Shown: positions 1 to 11,639 of the stretch, one piece after another
Layout of the letters: every line of letters begins with the position of its first letter
Position numbering within the stretch: the first letter of the stretch is position 1
Source of the DNA: Nephrocerus scutellatus
Lineage: Eukaryota > Arthropoda > Insecta > Diptera > Pipunculidae
NCBI GenBank assembly: GCA_947095585.1
Contig: OX352762.1
Coordinates: forward strand, 113,986,930-114,050,929
DNA: 64,000 bases
Direction: 5' to 3'
Program-made: the position numbers and the translations under genes
Notes under the pieces: generated by a model
What the model was told of the DNA's origin: nothing
Database searches by the model: none
The model's input: the letters and a program-made list of their open reading frames with translations, nothing else

Positions 1-690
1 CAAAATCGAATCTCCGATCAGAGATATACAAGAAAAATTTCAATTTTTAAATTCGCTTGCCTGTGGCACGTCTGTCTGTCGGACGGTCGGTCTGTTTGTC
101 GTGGAATCTTGCGATTAATTTTTAACCCAATTTCCAAAGCCCGATTTTATAGAAATTTTGCACACATGTGTATTTCCGGAGACAAAACTTTCTACTAAAA
201 TTTGGGGCCCATATAAAATTTTTAAAGATTAACACGATTTTCTTTAAATTTTATACACATATGTATCTCCGATGGACAACACTTTTTTTAAAAATTTTAG
301 GGACCCCGGGCCCAGGGTCGTGGGGCCCCATAAACATTTTTTAAAAAATTAGCCCGATTTTTTGAAATTTTAAACACCAGTGTATCTCTGATGGAAAAAA
401 CTTTTTGTAAATTTTTTTGGAGTGATCGGGCCTCTAAAGCTCGAGGGTGCCCATATAAGTTTTTTAAAAATGACCCCGATTTTCCTCAAATTTTAAACAC
501 TTGCGTATCTCCGATGGACACAACTTTTTTTAACAGTTTTGGAGTGATCGGGCCTTAGGCCCGAGGTGGGCTCATATAAATTTTTAAAAATTAACCTGAT
601 TTTCTCCAAATTTTATGTGTATCTCCTATGATAACACTTACTATTGAAAGTTGGAAGTGATCGGGCCCCGAGTGAGGCCGTTCTCACTGT
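1..690 (-). repeat. CCCGAT repeat family, copy cut by the window edge
   Basis: Several diverged internal units of roughly 110-120 bp. Each has AACCCGATTTTC, a run of A/T, ACACATGTGTATCTCCGATGG, and TGATCGGGCC with a G/C-rich block. Near 70-105 is a CTGTCTGTCGG-type minisatellite next to GTCGTGGAATCTTG. The order of blocks matches the better-preserved copy at 37495-38233 in reverse. Confidence 0.7.
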
Positions 691-699
691 CATTGGGCT

Positions 700-1200
700 G
701 GGTTAAGTGGGAGAGTGGTTAGTTTTTGGGGGTCAATATATTTGGAGCAGTTGGTATTTCAGCGAGTTATGGTATAAAACTTTTATGCGAAGTTTGAACG
801 CGAATCAGATGAACGGTGTGGGAACGTATAAACGACATACATACAGATTTTCATTTTTATATAAGACTAGCCCAGCATTGCTCGTGGCTTCATTACCCAG
901 CCAAGCCCCCATCGGTCCCCATCACCATCTCTCTACCCCTTCTACACAATCACCATCCCATCCCTCAAACCAATCACCGCCATAAATATTCATAGCCTCC
1001 TACATATAACCCCTCCGCCCATTTTCTATCCACTGACCCACTCAACTGCGATCGCGACACTTATAATTCCGTCCCCTTCGACCACCAACCACACCATCCA
1101 TCACCCTAATCAACACCCAAGACTTAACCCCATCGCCAATTTCTTCCCGACCGTCCACCACTCTAACGATCATCAACATAACCGTCATCAACTAACATCT
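700..1200 (+). repeat. C-rich repeat tail
   Basis: Around 866 the block ACTAGCCCAGCATTGCTCG leads into about 300 nt of C-rich, G-poor sequence (CCCATCAC, CCACTC words). A G-rich mirror copy is at 38235-38575 and a shorter C-rich copy at 49445-49570. It has no coding pattern; the 92-codon open frame here is chance. Confidence 0.45.
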
Positions 1201-1404
1201 AAAAAAAGACGCTAACGATAAATTATTATTTTTTTGTTCAATCAATTTGTTTGCGCGCACGGTTTAACTACATGCAACAATTCTACTCGAATGTCAACAA
1301 CAAAACCGACCAACAAATAAAAAAGTGGGAATGCAGCGACACCTATCAGAATTCAACATAATTTTAAAAACAATAGCCAACGTACATCCATTCTGATATG
1401 AACT

Positions 1405-1600
1405 ATTAAACATTTTGTATGGGAGCACCCCAACCCCGAGGCCCGATCACTACCAAATTTTTAATAGAAAGTGTTGTCACCGAAAATACACACTTGTGCA
1501 AAGTTTTATTAAAATCCGACTTCGGCAAGTGGGTTAAAAATTCATCGCAAGATTCCACTACCGAACGAGGAAACGAACGACAGAACAATGACGACGCTAA
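1405..1600 (+). repeat. CCCGAT repeat family fragment
   Basis: Shows GTATGGGAGC, CCCCGAGGCCCGATCACT, GAAAGTGTTGTCACCG and AAATCCGACTT, then GGGTTAAAAATTCATCGCAAGATTCC, all shared with the copies at 5640 and 37900-38150. Confidence 0.7.
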
Positions 1601-2751
1601 GTTAATATAAAGAATTTTAAAAATTAGTATTATTGTTTGCTGTCTTCTTTTAAGCATGGAAAGCTAAATAGAAGTACTTCTGTCTGCACGGAACTACATT
1701 TTTCTTCTTTATGTAAAGGGACGAATTAAACAACTTTTGCACTTAGGCAGTTTATTAAATGTGCAGCCCTTAAGAATAGAAAAATATGAAAACATACATT
1801 GAAATTTTTTCCTTGCGTTTAATATACAGGATGTATTAGTTTGGGTGGCAAATACTTAAAGGGTTAATCCTTGGTTAATTACGAAAAAAAATTGTATGGT
1901 ATATTTTTACGCGCTGTGATGTGCGTAGCGTTTTAATGTGAGAAAACGTATTGTTGAACCTGCTTCCCTTCACACCCTGTAACTCTTAGACGCTTCTAGC
2001 TACATATAACACATAAGTTATGTTCATTGAATTCACTCATCAATAAAATAATCCTCTTAATCCAATTGTACGTTTAAGCTAATTCTTAGCACTGGATTGA
2101 TTTTCACCAGTGAGATTTGAATGCCATCATCATAACTTAATTTTTCCCGCCTTTTTCGTTTTTGTACCGCAATAATTTTCCTTCACCATAAAAGCTGAAA
2201 TACACACTAAAAATATACTTCAAAGTTTTAAATGCACTGGTATAGTAGCAACAGACTCTTGATACTTAGTAGATTGCAAGCTTATTTCTGTTATTCTGAA
2301 TCAAAGTCACAAACCTTAAAAGTTCTGGTTTCTTCACATGATAGCCGCCTGTGGTTTCTATCTGAGAATGAGGTGAGTATAAATCACATTCACTGTGGTG
2401 GAATTAAGTTCATTGTTAAGTGATAAGACGATACACAAACTTTGCAAAACGATTTTATTCATATAGCTTTTTTACAACGCGAGTTCTAATTAAATTTACA
2501 GAGATTTTTTGATAGAGACATTACAAAATTGTTTTTGTTATTAAAAAACTTTTTAGCAATGTATGTAAGTAAACAACATTTTAATACATTCAACTATTCT
2601 ACTATAAATAATAAATACGAGTACCTTGCCTGTTTGTGTCTGGCTGTAAGATAGCCGATTCTTATTGTTATTTATTATTTTAATTCAGAACAAACGGTTT
2701 AACAATTTTTACCTACTTTTACAACCTTTAACTACTTTTAACTACTTTAGT
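1601..2751. other. No recognisable feature
   Basis: A/T-rich spacer. Open frames are short and have no domain signal. Confidence 0.5.
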
Positions 2752-3120
2752 GTCTAAGTCGAAAATAACATTTTTTGTGTTCTGCGTATGACGCGTGTCG
2801 CGTGTGCCGCGTGTGATGGGTTGAAATTTTTGTTATTTCGACTTCTTTGAAGTCCTTTTTAACAACCTTCCACACGTCATAGAGAGCTGACATTTTGCTA
2901 GTATCTATGTCAAAAATAGCATTTTTTATACGACGCGTGTAGCGTGTCCCATGTGGTGCGTGTGATTGGTTGAAATCGTGCCATTTTCTCGTTTTTTATG
3001 TCTTATTTAACCACCTTTCGCACGACTTGGAGGGCTGAAATTTTGTGAGCAGCTCAATGTCAAGGGCCAATTTTGATATTCCGCGTTTGTCGCAAGTCGC
3101 GTGTGGCGCGTGGAATAAAG
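2752..3120 (+). repeat. Degenerate tandem repeat, about 150-bp unit
   Basis: Two full units (about 2752-2905 and 2906-3055) and a shortened third (3056-3120). Each has a CGCGTGT..CGTGTG core flanked by ATAACATTTTTT-type sequence, then GGTTGAAAT, CACACGTC or CGCACGAC, GAG.GCTGAAATTTTG. A related short string in reverse lies near 34375-34420. Confidence 0.6.
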
Positions 3121-3202
3121 AAAATACTTTAAAAAACACAGATATTTTGCCAATTATTACCGTCTTTCGATGTATACATAAAAGTTTGTACCAAATAAAT
3201 AA

Positions 3203-3760
3203 GTTTTTAAATTCTCTATATTCTATATTATCTTCGCCTGACCGTCATTCTTGCCGGGTTATCACTAGTTTATAATATCTGCAAACTCAGTAGTATCGGC
3301 AAATTTTATTGTTCGTGTGTTTGTATTTTTTTGTCGTGGAATCTTGTGATAAATTTTTAACCCACTTCCCAAAGCCCGATTTCATTAAAACTTTGCACAT
3401 ATGTGTATTTCCAGTGACAACACTTTCTCTTAAAATTTTAGGATCTGGACCAATATAACTTTTTTTAAATTAACCCGATTTTCTTCAAATTTTAAACATA
3501 TGTGTATCTCTGATGGGCAAAACTTCTTGAACAGTTTTTTTTAAGGCTCGAAGTGGCCTATTTAATTTTTTAAAAATTACCCAGATTTTCTTCAAATTTT
3601 AAACACATGTGCATCTCTGGTGACAACAATTTTTGTAAAGTGAAGAGGCTCTAATAGAAATTTATGCCAAATTAACCCGGTTCAAACTTTGCACACATAT
3701 GTATCTCCTATTAGAGAATTTCAAAGAAAAATTTTAATTTTTATGGGTTGTTTTTTTTTT
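3203..3760 (-). repeat. CCCGAT repeat family, near-complete copy
   Basis: Starts with TTTTTAAATTCTCTATATT (the reverse of the family's right end) and ends with TTAATTTTTATGGGTTGTTT (the reverse of its left end). Between them are three or four CCCGATTTTC units and the GTCGTGGAATCTTGTGAT block. It also holds TATCACTAGTTTATAATAT...GTAGTATCGGCA (about 3257-3304), which recurs at about 4099-4153. Confidence 0.65.
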
Positions 3761-3764
3761 ACAT

Positions 3765-5515
3765 TTACTTGTTGAATTTTCTATACATTGTCTGAACGCA
3801 CCAAGCTTGCCAAAGTGGATACGGGAGGGTATTAAGCTTTCCAAAGTTAATCTATATATATCAAACTTATAATTTGAGATTGGTATGTCATAAGTAGTTA
3901 GTTGATTTGTGATTTGTATATTTTTGCTTAATTGCATATGAAATTTATTCAATACGAGTAAATGAGGTATCCATACTTATTTAATATTACTCAAGATTAT
4001 AAGCAAGACTCCAAGAACAAGACTACGAGCAAGGGCACCAATGAAAGACAAATATGAAGACGAAGTCCGGTCCCCCATGGTCTTGTTCTCAGTCTAGACG
4101 AGCTATCGCTAGTTTATAATATGTACCTGCAAAGTCAGTAGTATCGGCAGTTTTTTTCCACGTCTCTCTTGCTCTCTCTCTATCTCTCTCTCTCTTTCTC
4201 ACTCTATCTCGCTTTATGAATACAACTATGATTACAAACAAATAAATAAACCAAAATTAACAATCCATCATCAGAAATGAAAACTTGACCTACCCTCGAT
4301 CCGCTTCCGAATTCAGGTCACTTGAGGGACTCATATTCATTCGTATTTCGATGTGCATTAAATCGGAGCAACGATATAAGGTTGTTAGTCATATGAGATG
4401 TACGACTATGTTGCATTCGTAATCAAATATCCCAGTATGAAATATCATAATCAACTTTATTACTCCAACATCAGCCACTTCTTCATATGACTTTTGTTTT
4501 TTATTTTTTTCTGGTTTTGTCTGTGGGTAATACTCGTAAGAAAACTACTAGTGCAGCAGTTGTTGTTGTTGTTGCTGTTCGTCTATCATATTCTATTTTT
4601 ATTTGCAGAAAAGATAACATTAAAAAATAAGAATATGTACCATACAACATTTAGCTCTGACTAACTACACGTACGAGACACAAAGTAAAAGGCAACTGAT
4701 TAAGTTCCGTAATCCCGTAAATTGATCAACAGAACTTAATGGCTGTATGACTTTTTGGCGCTAATGCACTGTATATTATTTTATTATTTTTAAATGGCAT
4801 AATTAATCAAAAAGTTTGGTTGGACGGAGGGAGGATGTAGTTGTGCGTGCGTACAAATGAAGCAAATGAATGAATTGACTGACCGGCGCAAAAGGTGTGC
4901 GCAGAATTTCAAATTAATTTTCAAAGAATCGAATTTATTGTCGTACATAGGCGACCATTACAAGTGCGTATGCGCTTGCACGACAAACATTAGCTTGATT
5001 ACGAGGACATTCCTTTAGACACTTCTTGCAAAGAACAAAAAGTCAGAAAGGACATGCGATCGGAAAAGCCAAATTGCCGTCAATCAAGCTGAACACTTTA
5101 AAGAAGAGAAGTATTTAATTCTTATCATTAGGTTATTTATTGATTTCTTAGTTTATTATTATATTTTATTGTCCGTTAAAGCCCAGCTTGTTATTAAGTT
5201 TATCAAAGTACATAATAGCAAAGCGTTATATATAATGAGTTATGATTCTATATAAACTGCTTTGGAAATATTATTCAACACATAGCAGCAATCTTAATAT
5301 AAATAGTTCGACATGAATGGCATGATAGTTGTCGGGGAAGGGATATTCAACGTTTAAGATGGTCTTATTACAGACATAACAGCAAAGATGGAGTAGGAAC
5401 ACGTGCATAAAATAACTGGCAACTATTTGTACTATGAGTCAAGACCCAAGCATCTGTACGGCAAGCAGGTGACAGTCAAATATCAATGTCTGAGCCATGT
5501 ACACTGCGGTTCACT
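3765..5515. other. Spacer with a (TC)n microsatellite
   Basis: No gene or element recognised apart from a CTCTCT-rich run at about 4161-4212, a TTGTTGTTGTTG run near 4560, and the short repeat at 4099-4153 shared with 3257-3304. Confidence 0.5.
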
Positions 5516-5519
5516 AGAT

Positions 5520-5606
5520 AAATAATAATAATAATAATATTCGGCGCGACAGACCTTTGCGGTCCAAGGCCTAGCTTCTCGCGACCATTTGTATTATGCA
5601 GGAATA
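5520..5606 (-). repeat. SINE fragment (tail end)
   Basis: (AAT)n followed by ATTCGGCGCGACAGACC and GCGGTCCAAGGCCTAGCTTCTCG, the 3' part of the SINE seen more fully at 51030-51266, 49574-49775 and 43600-43803. The tail lies on the left, so the element reads on the minus strand. Confidence 0.65.
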
Positions 5607-5639
5607 TTTTTGCATACAAATGGCGTTATATGGCATTAT

Positions 5640-5992
5640 TATTAAAAAAAAGTTGTGTGGGAGCTCCCGAAAGGGTTGTCATCGGAAATACACATGTGTA
5701 TAAAATTCAATAAAATCGGACTTTTTGAAGTGAGTTAAAAATTGGTCGCAAGATTCCACGACAAACAGACAAACACCCAAAAAGCCAAATAGACAAACAG
5801 CCAAACAGAGCCATATAGACAGACAAACAGACAAACAAACAGACAAACAGAAAAATAGCCTAACAGACAAACAGACAAACAAACAAACAGACAAACAGAC
5901 AAACAGACAAACAGACAAACAGACAAACAGACAAACAGACAAACAGACAAACAGACAAACAGACAAACAAACAAACAGACGACCATCCGACT
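5640..5992 (+). repeat. CCCGAT repeat fragment with (ACAAACAG)n minisatellite
   Basis: GTGTGGGAGCTCCC, GGAAATACACATGTG and ATAAAATCGGACTTTT match the family. From 5759 to about 5985 is a long array of ACAAACAG/ACAGACAA units. Its reverse translation gives long VCLFVCLS peptides on the minus strand, which are an artefact of the array. Confidence 0.75.
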
Positions 5993-6077
5993 ATCCCCAG
6001 GCAAAGAAAATACTATTGTTATTTACTGCAGTCTCAGCGAACACACATTTACACAGCAGTTTAGCAGAAAAATTCAT

Positions 6078-6431
6078 TTAGTCGTGTGAAAAATAACGTA
6101 TATTACTCTTCATCAAGCTTCTAACACTTTCCCACCTCCTTATGTAATATACTATCACTTCAGATAACGACGTGGTACATATTTCTTCATCTTCTTCTGC
6201 TATTTTCTCGTTAAGCGAATCATCGTGCTCCTCTAGGTTTGGTTGGAAAATTTCCTCCAGATACTCTGAAAATCTTTCAGATTTTTGCTTGTTACTTTTA
6301 GCCCGATTTTCATTCTGTTGTTCGATTTGGGGAATGTGAAAAATTGGTCTCTTTAATTTCTCAGAGAGAGGACTTCGTATTATTATTATTGCTAACATTT
6401 TGTAAGAAGGAATTAATTTCAGAATCTTCAA
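6078..6431 (-). pseudogene. LINE reverse-transcriptase N-terminal linker fragment
   Basis: The minus-strand frame contains NKQKSERFSEYLEEIFQPN, then acidic residues and TTSLSEVI. This pattern sits just before the RT domain in Jockey-type non-LTR retrotransposons (AEVFAEHLE..FQPN...I...EV...I). The rest of the RT is missing. It is isolated and decayed. Confidence 0.6.
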
Positions 6432-6569
6432 GTTCCTTGATTATTCGTCTAACTAACAGATTATTAGACTTATTGTTATCCTGAAAGGCTCTGGTTTGGT
6501 GCTATTTCTTAATTGCTATCCGCTTTTCGGCAATTAATTGTCTAACTTTAAGAGTATAGTAGTTACCCT

Positions 6570-6835
6570 TTTTTTTTTTATATTTGGAGTGTTTTCCCAA
6601 GCTGAGATTTGGATTTTTCTTTTATAACTTGCACACTCGTAATGGGGTTCGCACACTTATAATGCTCGGCTATATGCTTGCCACAGCTGGTGTTTTAAGA
6701 AAAAGGAGAAGAAAATGGGAGATGTCTATGAGCTTGTGTTTTGAATGTCTGTGGATCATAGCGATGTGGGGCTTGGCAGAGCATATCACATACCTGTTGT
6801 ACGGCTGATGATATCTTTGATAATTTTCTCAAGCT
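6570..6835 (-). mobile_element. LINE-B 3'-end fragment
   Basis: Contains AATGCTCGGCTATATGCTTG and GAAATGGGAGATGTCTATGAGCTTG, nearly the same as 30825-30910 at the 3' end of the minus-strand LINE-B. The reverse also matches the WNELP..V end at 22600-22800. Confidence 0.65.
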
Positions 6836-7600
6836 CTGAATCAATTCGCTCTTTAGATCGCATTGGTGTAGGTATTTCTATCTTTTCCTGAAGACTTTAA
6901 TTAAAGCTAACCCAGTTCGTGCGTTTACTAGTGAGAACTGCTTTACTTACACTCTGAATAATACTCTCACTCAGGGTCAGTAGGGTAGGAGTATATTCCT
7001 TGCTTAAGTCATATCTTTCTTCAATTTGCAGAGTAACTCTCTTTAGATATTTCTAACATTGAATGAGTCAATGAGATCGGATATTTTTTATGTATTCACT
7101 TATAATATAAAATTAAATACGCTTAATGCTGCAAATTCATCTAAAGTTAGGAAAAATCCAATTCCAAGAATAGAATTAGTGATGTCCTTGATTTTGAACA
7201 AAGTTGAATTCCAATTCGAATTTCAATTCCTAGTCTAAAGAAACACTCTAAAAGATGCAGAGTGTACAGTGAAGAAATAAAATATCCAATCTCGATTTGT
7301 GTTCTGTTTACAACTAAAAATATTAAATTATTTTATTTATCATACATACCCTTTTAAGATTGTTATGTAAACATTGCTCACTCAATCATTTAACACTTAA
7401 CTCGTTGAGCAATTTACTCGGCACTTTTTTCATTTCGAATAAACAATCCAAGTATAAACAATTAATATAAGCAGCAACATAAATAAAGCAAATGCCAATT
7501 ACTGCGAAAAGTGAAACTTGGTCAGGCAGAAATACCTTATAAAGACTATTTTTTAAAGAATACCCTAGCTCATATGGCAGACACTGTGACCTAAAATATC
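6836..7600. other. No recognisable feature
   Basis: A/T-rich spacer. Confidence 0.4.
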
Positions 7601-9250
7601 TATTGTATCTTAGGGTGTATTTACTCTAGGGGACGTACTACCTCCTTATTGATGGAATAGTATATCCTAAGTGGCAGAATTTTTCAACTCCGCTGTCGAA
7701 CATATTTCCTTATGTAAAATACGTCTCCTTAACCAACGTAGTGCTGGGTATTCACAGAGAATGTGCTCGGGATACTCACCATGCTCCGAGCAGAACCTAC
7801 ATTCTGCCTCTGAGCCCACACCAATTTTGTTAAGGTGAGACCGCAAGCTACAATGACCTGTTAGAAAACTCACCAGCTCCATAATGGTATCCCTATTTAT
7901 ATTAAGAATTTCCTTAAAGGAAAAAGGCCTGATTAATTGTTTCGATTGCCTCAGCCACGAGACGTTGTCACAGTGGGCCATATGAGGTTTGTGAACCCAA
8001 CAACTTATCAGTGCTGTGGCAGTGGCCCAGTTAACACCAAAGTAGGGTTCAGATTTTCTGAATGTAGATTTAAGCCAGCCCTAGCTAGTTCATCTGTAGA
8101 TTCGTAAGTAAGTAATAAGAGTTTCACTCTGTTGTGTCTGGCAAGAGATTGCAGTGCATCAGTGCAGTTTTTGACTGATAACGAGTCCATTAGGTTGGAC
8201 GACAGCGCTTTAAGTGCTGCCTGGCTATCTGAAAACATATATATTTCAGCGCCCTTAATTCCTTTACTAAGGTTAATTCTGGCGCAGGACTCATGGAGTT
8301 CCGCTTAGAAAATCGTGGGACCTTTTCCCATTGGTATCGAGATTTTGGTGTTGTATCCAAAGACACCAGCTCCAACTCCAGTTTTCATCTTCTATCCATA
8401 TGTGAACCAGAACAGACATCTAGCGTCCAGTCCAGGAATACCTTGGCACCAGTTTGCCCGGTCCAATATTTCTAATTCAAATAACCTGGTGAAACAGTAC
8501 TCCCTGACCGTAATGTCGGAGATTGTGCAGAACATGTCTTTTTCAGGAATTGAGTCAAGAATTTTCCGGTGTCCCACATAGTAACCTGGTTTGTACCCGT
8601 ATTCCAGTTGCAGCTTATTAGCGCATCTAGCAGTCGTTTTCCTGATGAAGATTTGCAAGGGTGGTGGCCCTACAACAGTAGGTCATTGCACCCGTTATAC
8701 CTAGAAAGGCAATTCTTTATAATTCCTGAAGCTTTGTTACCGTTGTCCGTTCAAGAATTTTAGGCCACCAAACGATGGCCGCGTACGTGATAATCGGTCT
8801 CACCATCATTGTATACATTCAGTGTATCCTTTTAGGATTTCGACTCTAAGCTCTGCCGTAGAGGTATCTGCTGGCCCACAAGGCCCTAGTGGCGTCTTCG
8901 ATGGCGGACTTGATATGAGAATTCCAGTTTAGCCGTTTATCAAGGATGACGCCAAGATATTTAACTTCACTGGAATAATCGAACGTGGTACCCTTTATGA
9001 TGATAGGCCCCAAATCAACTAGTCTTTTTTTTCATGAAAGGCACTAGAATGTTTTTGGAAGGATTGATGGATACTCCTTCTCTGCTTCACCCTTCTTAAA
9101 CGTTTAGTAAAGCACCTTGCATGACACTAGTGATAGCAGTGCAGAGCTTACAATTAAAAAAATTCGCCAAATCGTCCGCATAACCAATGGCGATGTAAGC
9201 TGCTAGTTGACTGCAAGAACTAGCTGTTTTTTTCTAAGAAGTTCACAATT
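7600..9250 (-). mobile_element. LINE-D fragment: RT palm to RNase H and zinc-knuckle end, broken
   Basis: Reading the minus strand from 9200 down: [10 protein letters not shown] (RT catalytic YADD), NPSKT..VPFT, EVKYLGVILDKRLNWNSHIKSAI, IITYAAIVWWPK. At 8008-8240 is an RNase H strand [13 protein letters not shown]. At 7667-7981 is the C-terminal block LTGHCSLRSHLNKIG..AECRFC...E..EHILCEYPAL. This order (RT, RNase H, CCHC-like end) is that of RNase H-bearing non-LTR retrotransposons. Frameshifts and stops break it. A second, shorter copy lies at 35095-35830. Confidence 0.8.
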
Positions 9251-10465
9251 TGTAGTTTTTTTAATTTCAAAATAAATAAAGAATAGGATTTTTATTTTTA
9301 TTTTACAATTGCATTCCGCTCAGTAGATATTATTACAGAGCCTCCTTGAGATTTAAGGATTTTATTAAGGGCATAATTGTGGCAACGTGGTAAATCTTAA
9401 GGCGCCAGGGTTCACTTATAATACCAAATAGAGCGCTACTTTATTATTTCTGTGCTATTCGACGAGTTGACCCAAATATTTACTTTAATTTTTGTAAACA
9501 AATCTTATTTCCGACGAGTTATTAAAGGCGCCGACAGCATCAATAGCATTATATGACATGGCGGTTTACATTATAAAGCAAGCGCTCTATTTTTATTACG
9601 TACATCAATAATTTAATAATTTCGCATAAATAAATCCATTAAAATTTTTTAACCACTGAACGAGCGAGCCACTTTCAACAGGTCCTCACAGGTTTGCTTC
9701 CCTTGCACAAGAAGAAGGGTAACATTTGACCTGCAATTCGCTGACGACCAGACCATTGTTATTTTTATTATGGGTTGTACCATAAAGATACTTTGGTTTA
9801 CTACTAGTCTACAAAGCATAAACCCTTTCAGTTGTTTGCATTACAATCTCTGGAGTAAAAGAACAAACATAATAACCTTGAGGCACTCTTACGAAAGCGG
9901 AGAAGTATTTTTATGCATACTAACAATTACTGAATGGAATATCAGCAGATCATACGCAATTTTTCAGATTTTTACTGCTAAGCCGTCTTTTGGAAATGTT
10001 TATTTATTGAAAGAATCTTTGAAATAGTGATTCCAATAAAAATGTATCAACTTGTTTATGCTAAACGCCATTCCAAACAGTAGGCCGAAATACTATGTGA
10101 GCATTAAATCCAAATTGATTTTGCTATTTTACAAAAGTCCGTCCGTCCATCCGTCTTTACACAATTCTAGTGTGCTATTGCTATTGAAATGAATACCATG
10201 TATCTTTTTAGTTATTTGGATTCAGATTGGAATTAATTTTCATAATTTGAAAACTGGCACTGATTTTGGTATGGTATGAGAAGTCTCATGAGACTTTCGA
10301 TTATTTCTATGGTTTTATACCATATTCTCGTATATGTTAATATTTATGCAAAAGAAATTTTAAAGTCGGATAAGGATATCTGCGAGCAATTGTTTGAATG
10401 CATTTACATTTGTCCCAGATTATGTTTGTTAATTCCGGACAAGAGCAGAGAAAGTTAACTAAAGT
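9251..10465. other. No recognisable feature
   Basis: Open frames such as 9770-10027 have no recognisable domain. Confidence 0.4.
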
Positions 10466-10471
10466 CTGCTT

Positions 10472-10562
10472 CTACTCAACGTCTCTAGAGCTTCTGCAGA
10501 AGTCTTTAAATGCCAGACCCATCCTTCTCACATTTTCCCTACGACCGTTCTTAACTTTCGTC
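10472..10562 (-). mobile_element. Small LINE C-terminal fragment
   Basis: Minus-strand RRMGLAFKDFCRSSRDVE resembles the HA..LG..FNDFCRSC.D..EEE segment of RNase H LINEs (compare 41610-41870). It is short and in an inverted position relative to LINE-E beside it. Confidence 0.45.
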
Positions 10563-10639
10563 TTAGCAGAAAAAATGCTCAAAGTCCAGCTTTTTCCATA
10601 CTTCTCTTGCTTTTCTTCATGTGTTTTGATATGTGTTCG

Positions 10640-10765
10640 TCTACGTACGGCGCAGTTGCATGGGCGAATAGAACCAAGCAAAGCATCACGAGAAGGTAAT
10701 TGGAAAAAGTGCAGAGGCTGGCCTATTCCTGGCTGTTCCCCACGGAATGACCAGGGACCCATACT
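10640..10765 (+). mobile_element. LINE-E RT C-terminal fragment
   Basis: In one frame the strand reads YGAVAWANRTKQSITR then LEKVQRLAYSW, the segment that follows the RT palm in RNase H LINEs. The matching RNase H lies 1 kb downstream at 11640-12715, so the element is interrupted by unrecognised sequence. Confidence 0.5.
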
Positions 10766-11639
10766 ATACGGATGTTGAAAAACTCAATCACCGATTAAGA
10801 GATTTACTGCTGAAAGTAGAATACCAATATAACAGATTTCTACTTACCGAAGATATAAATCGGATGATGGTTAAGCATAACCTGTAAGTCGCGTGTAGGT
10901 GCCGTCCTCAGTGCCCCATTATCTGCACATTATCTGCTTTTTCCAGAGAGAGACTTTGTTGAGAGCTGGCAACCGCATGCTTACTCCGAACACACGTACA
11001 GCTACGGCAGTATTAAACAAGTGTACCAGATTCGTTTTTAATTCCTATCATTACCCAATGACATTCATGGTGCATGACCTAATATCTAAGTATGCTTCTT
11101 ACAAAATGCTTGCATCTGACTATCCAAGATAGTGCCCAGAAATTTGGCGTTATCAGCCTTAGATTGATTAACTTTCTTACAGTGTAGTCGATTTGGGGAT
11201 TTGATAAAAATAGGTACTGGTGGCTGAACTGGAGTGTGCCCGTCACTTAACCCTAATGAGAGGCAATAGCGGGCATAGGTAGACTTACGTTATTATAGAC
11301 GCCCTCAATGTTAAAGTATGCTCTTAGGAAATACTCCTTCGACTATAATGATTTCCCAATCGTGCGTATCCACAGACAATTCTTGGCAGTACGCATGTTG
11401 AGACTGTGCCGAGCTACTGGGTTTCACTTTAGCTCGAATCTAAACGTCTTTCAAAATTTCTAAAGTTTACAGAAGAAAGCACGATAGAGTTATAGGTCTT
11501 AGGTGCTTTGGGTAGCTATTCGAGTCAGAAATTTTCGGAATAAACTTTCTGATAGGTCTTCAGTTAAGAGCACTAGCATTGTATTTTTGCTTAACTCTAA
11601 GATTAACTGTCCGTCTCAGAGAATCTAGGTGGTTTGTTG

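Noticed and set aside
5679..6004. Minus-strand cysteine/valine/leucine-rich frames (SVCLFVCLS repeats)
   Set aside because: They are translations of the (ACAAACAG)n minisatellite in two frames, with no other coding support.
10899..11132. 77-codon plus-strand frame between LINE-E pieces
   Set aside because: No domain recognised; probably chance within element debris.
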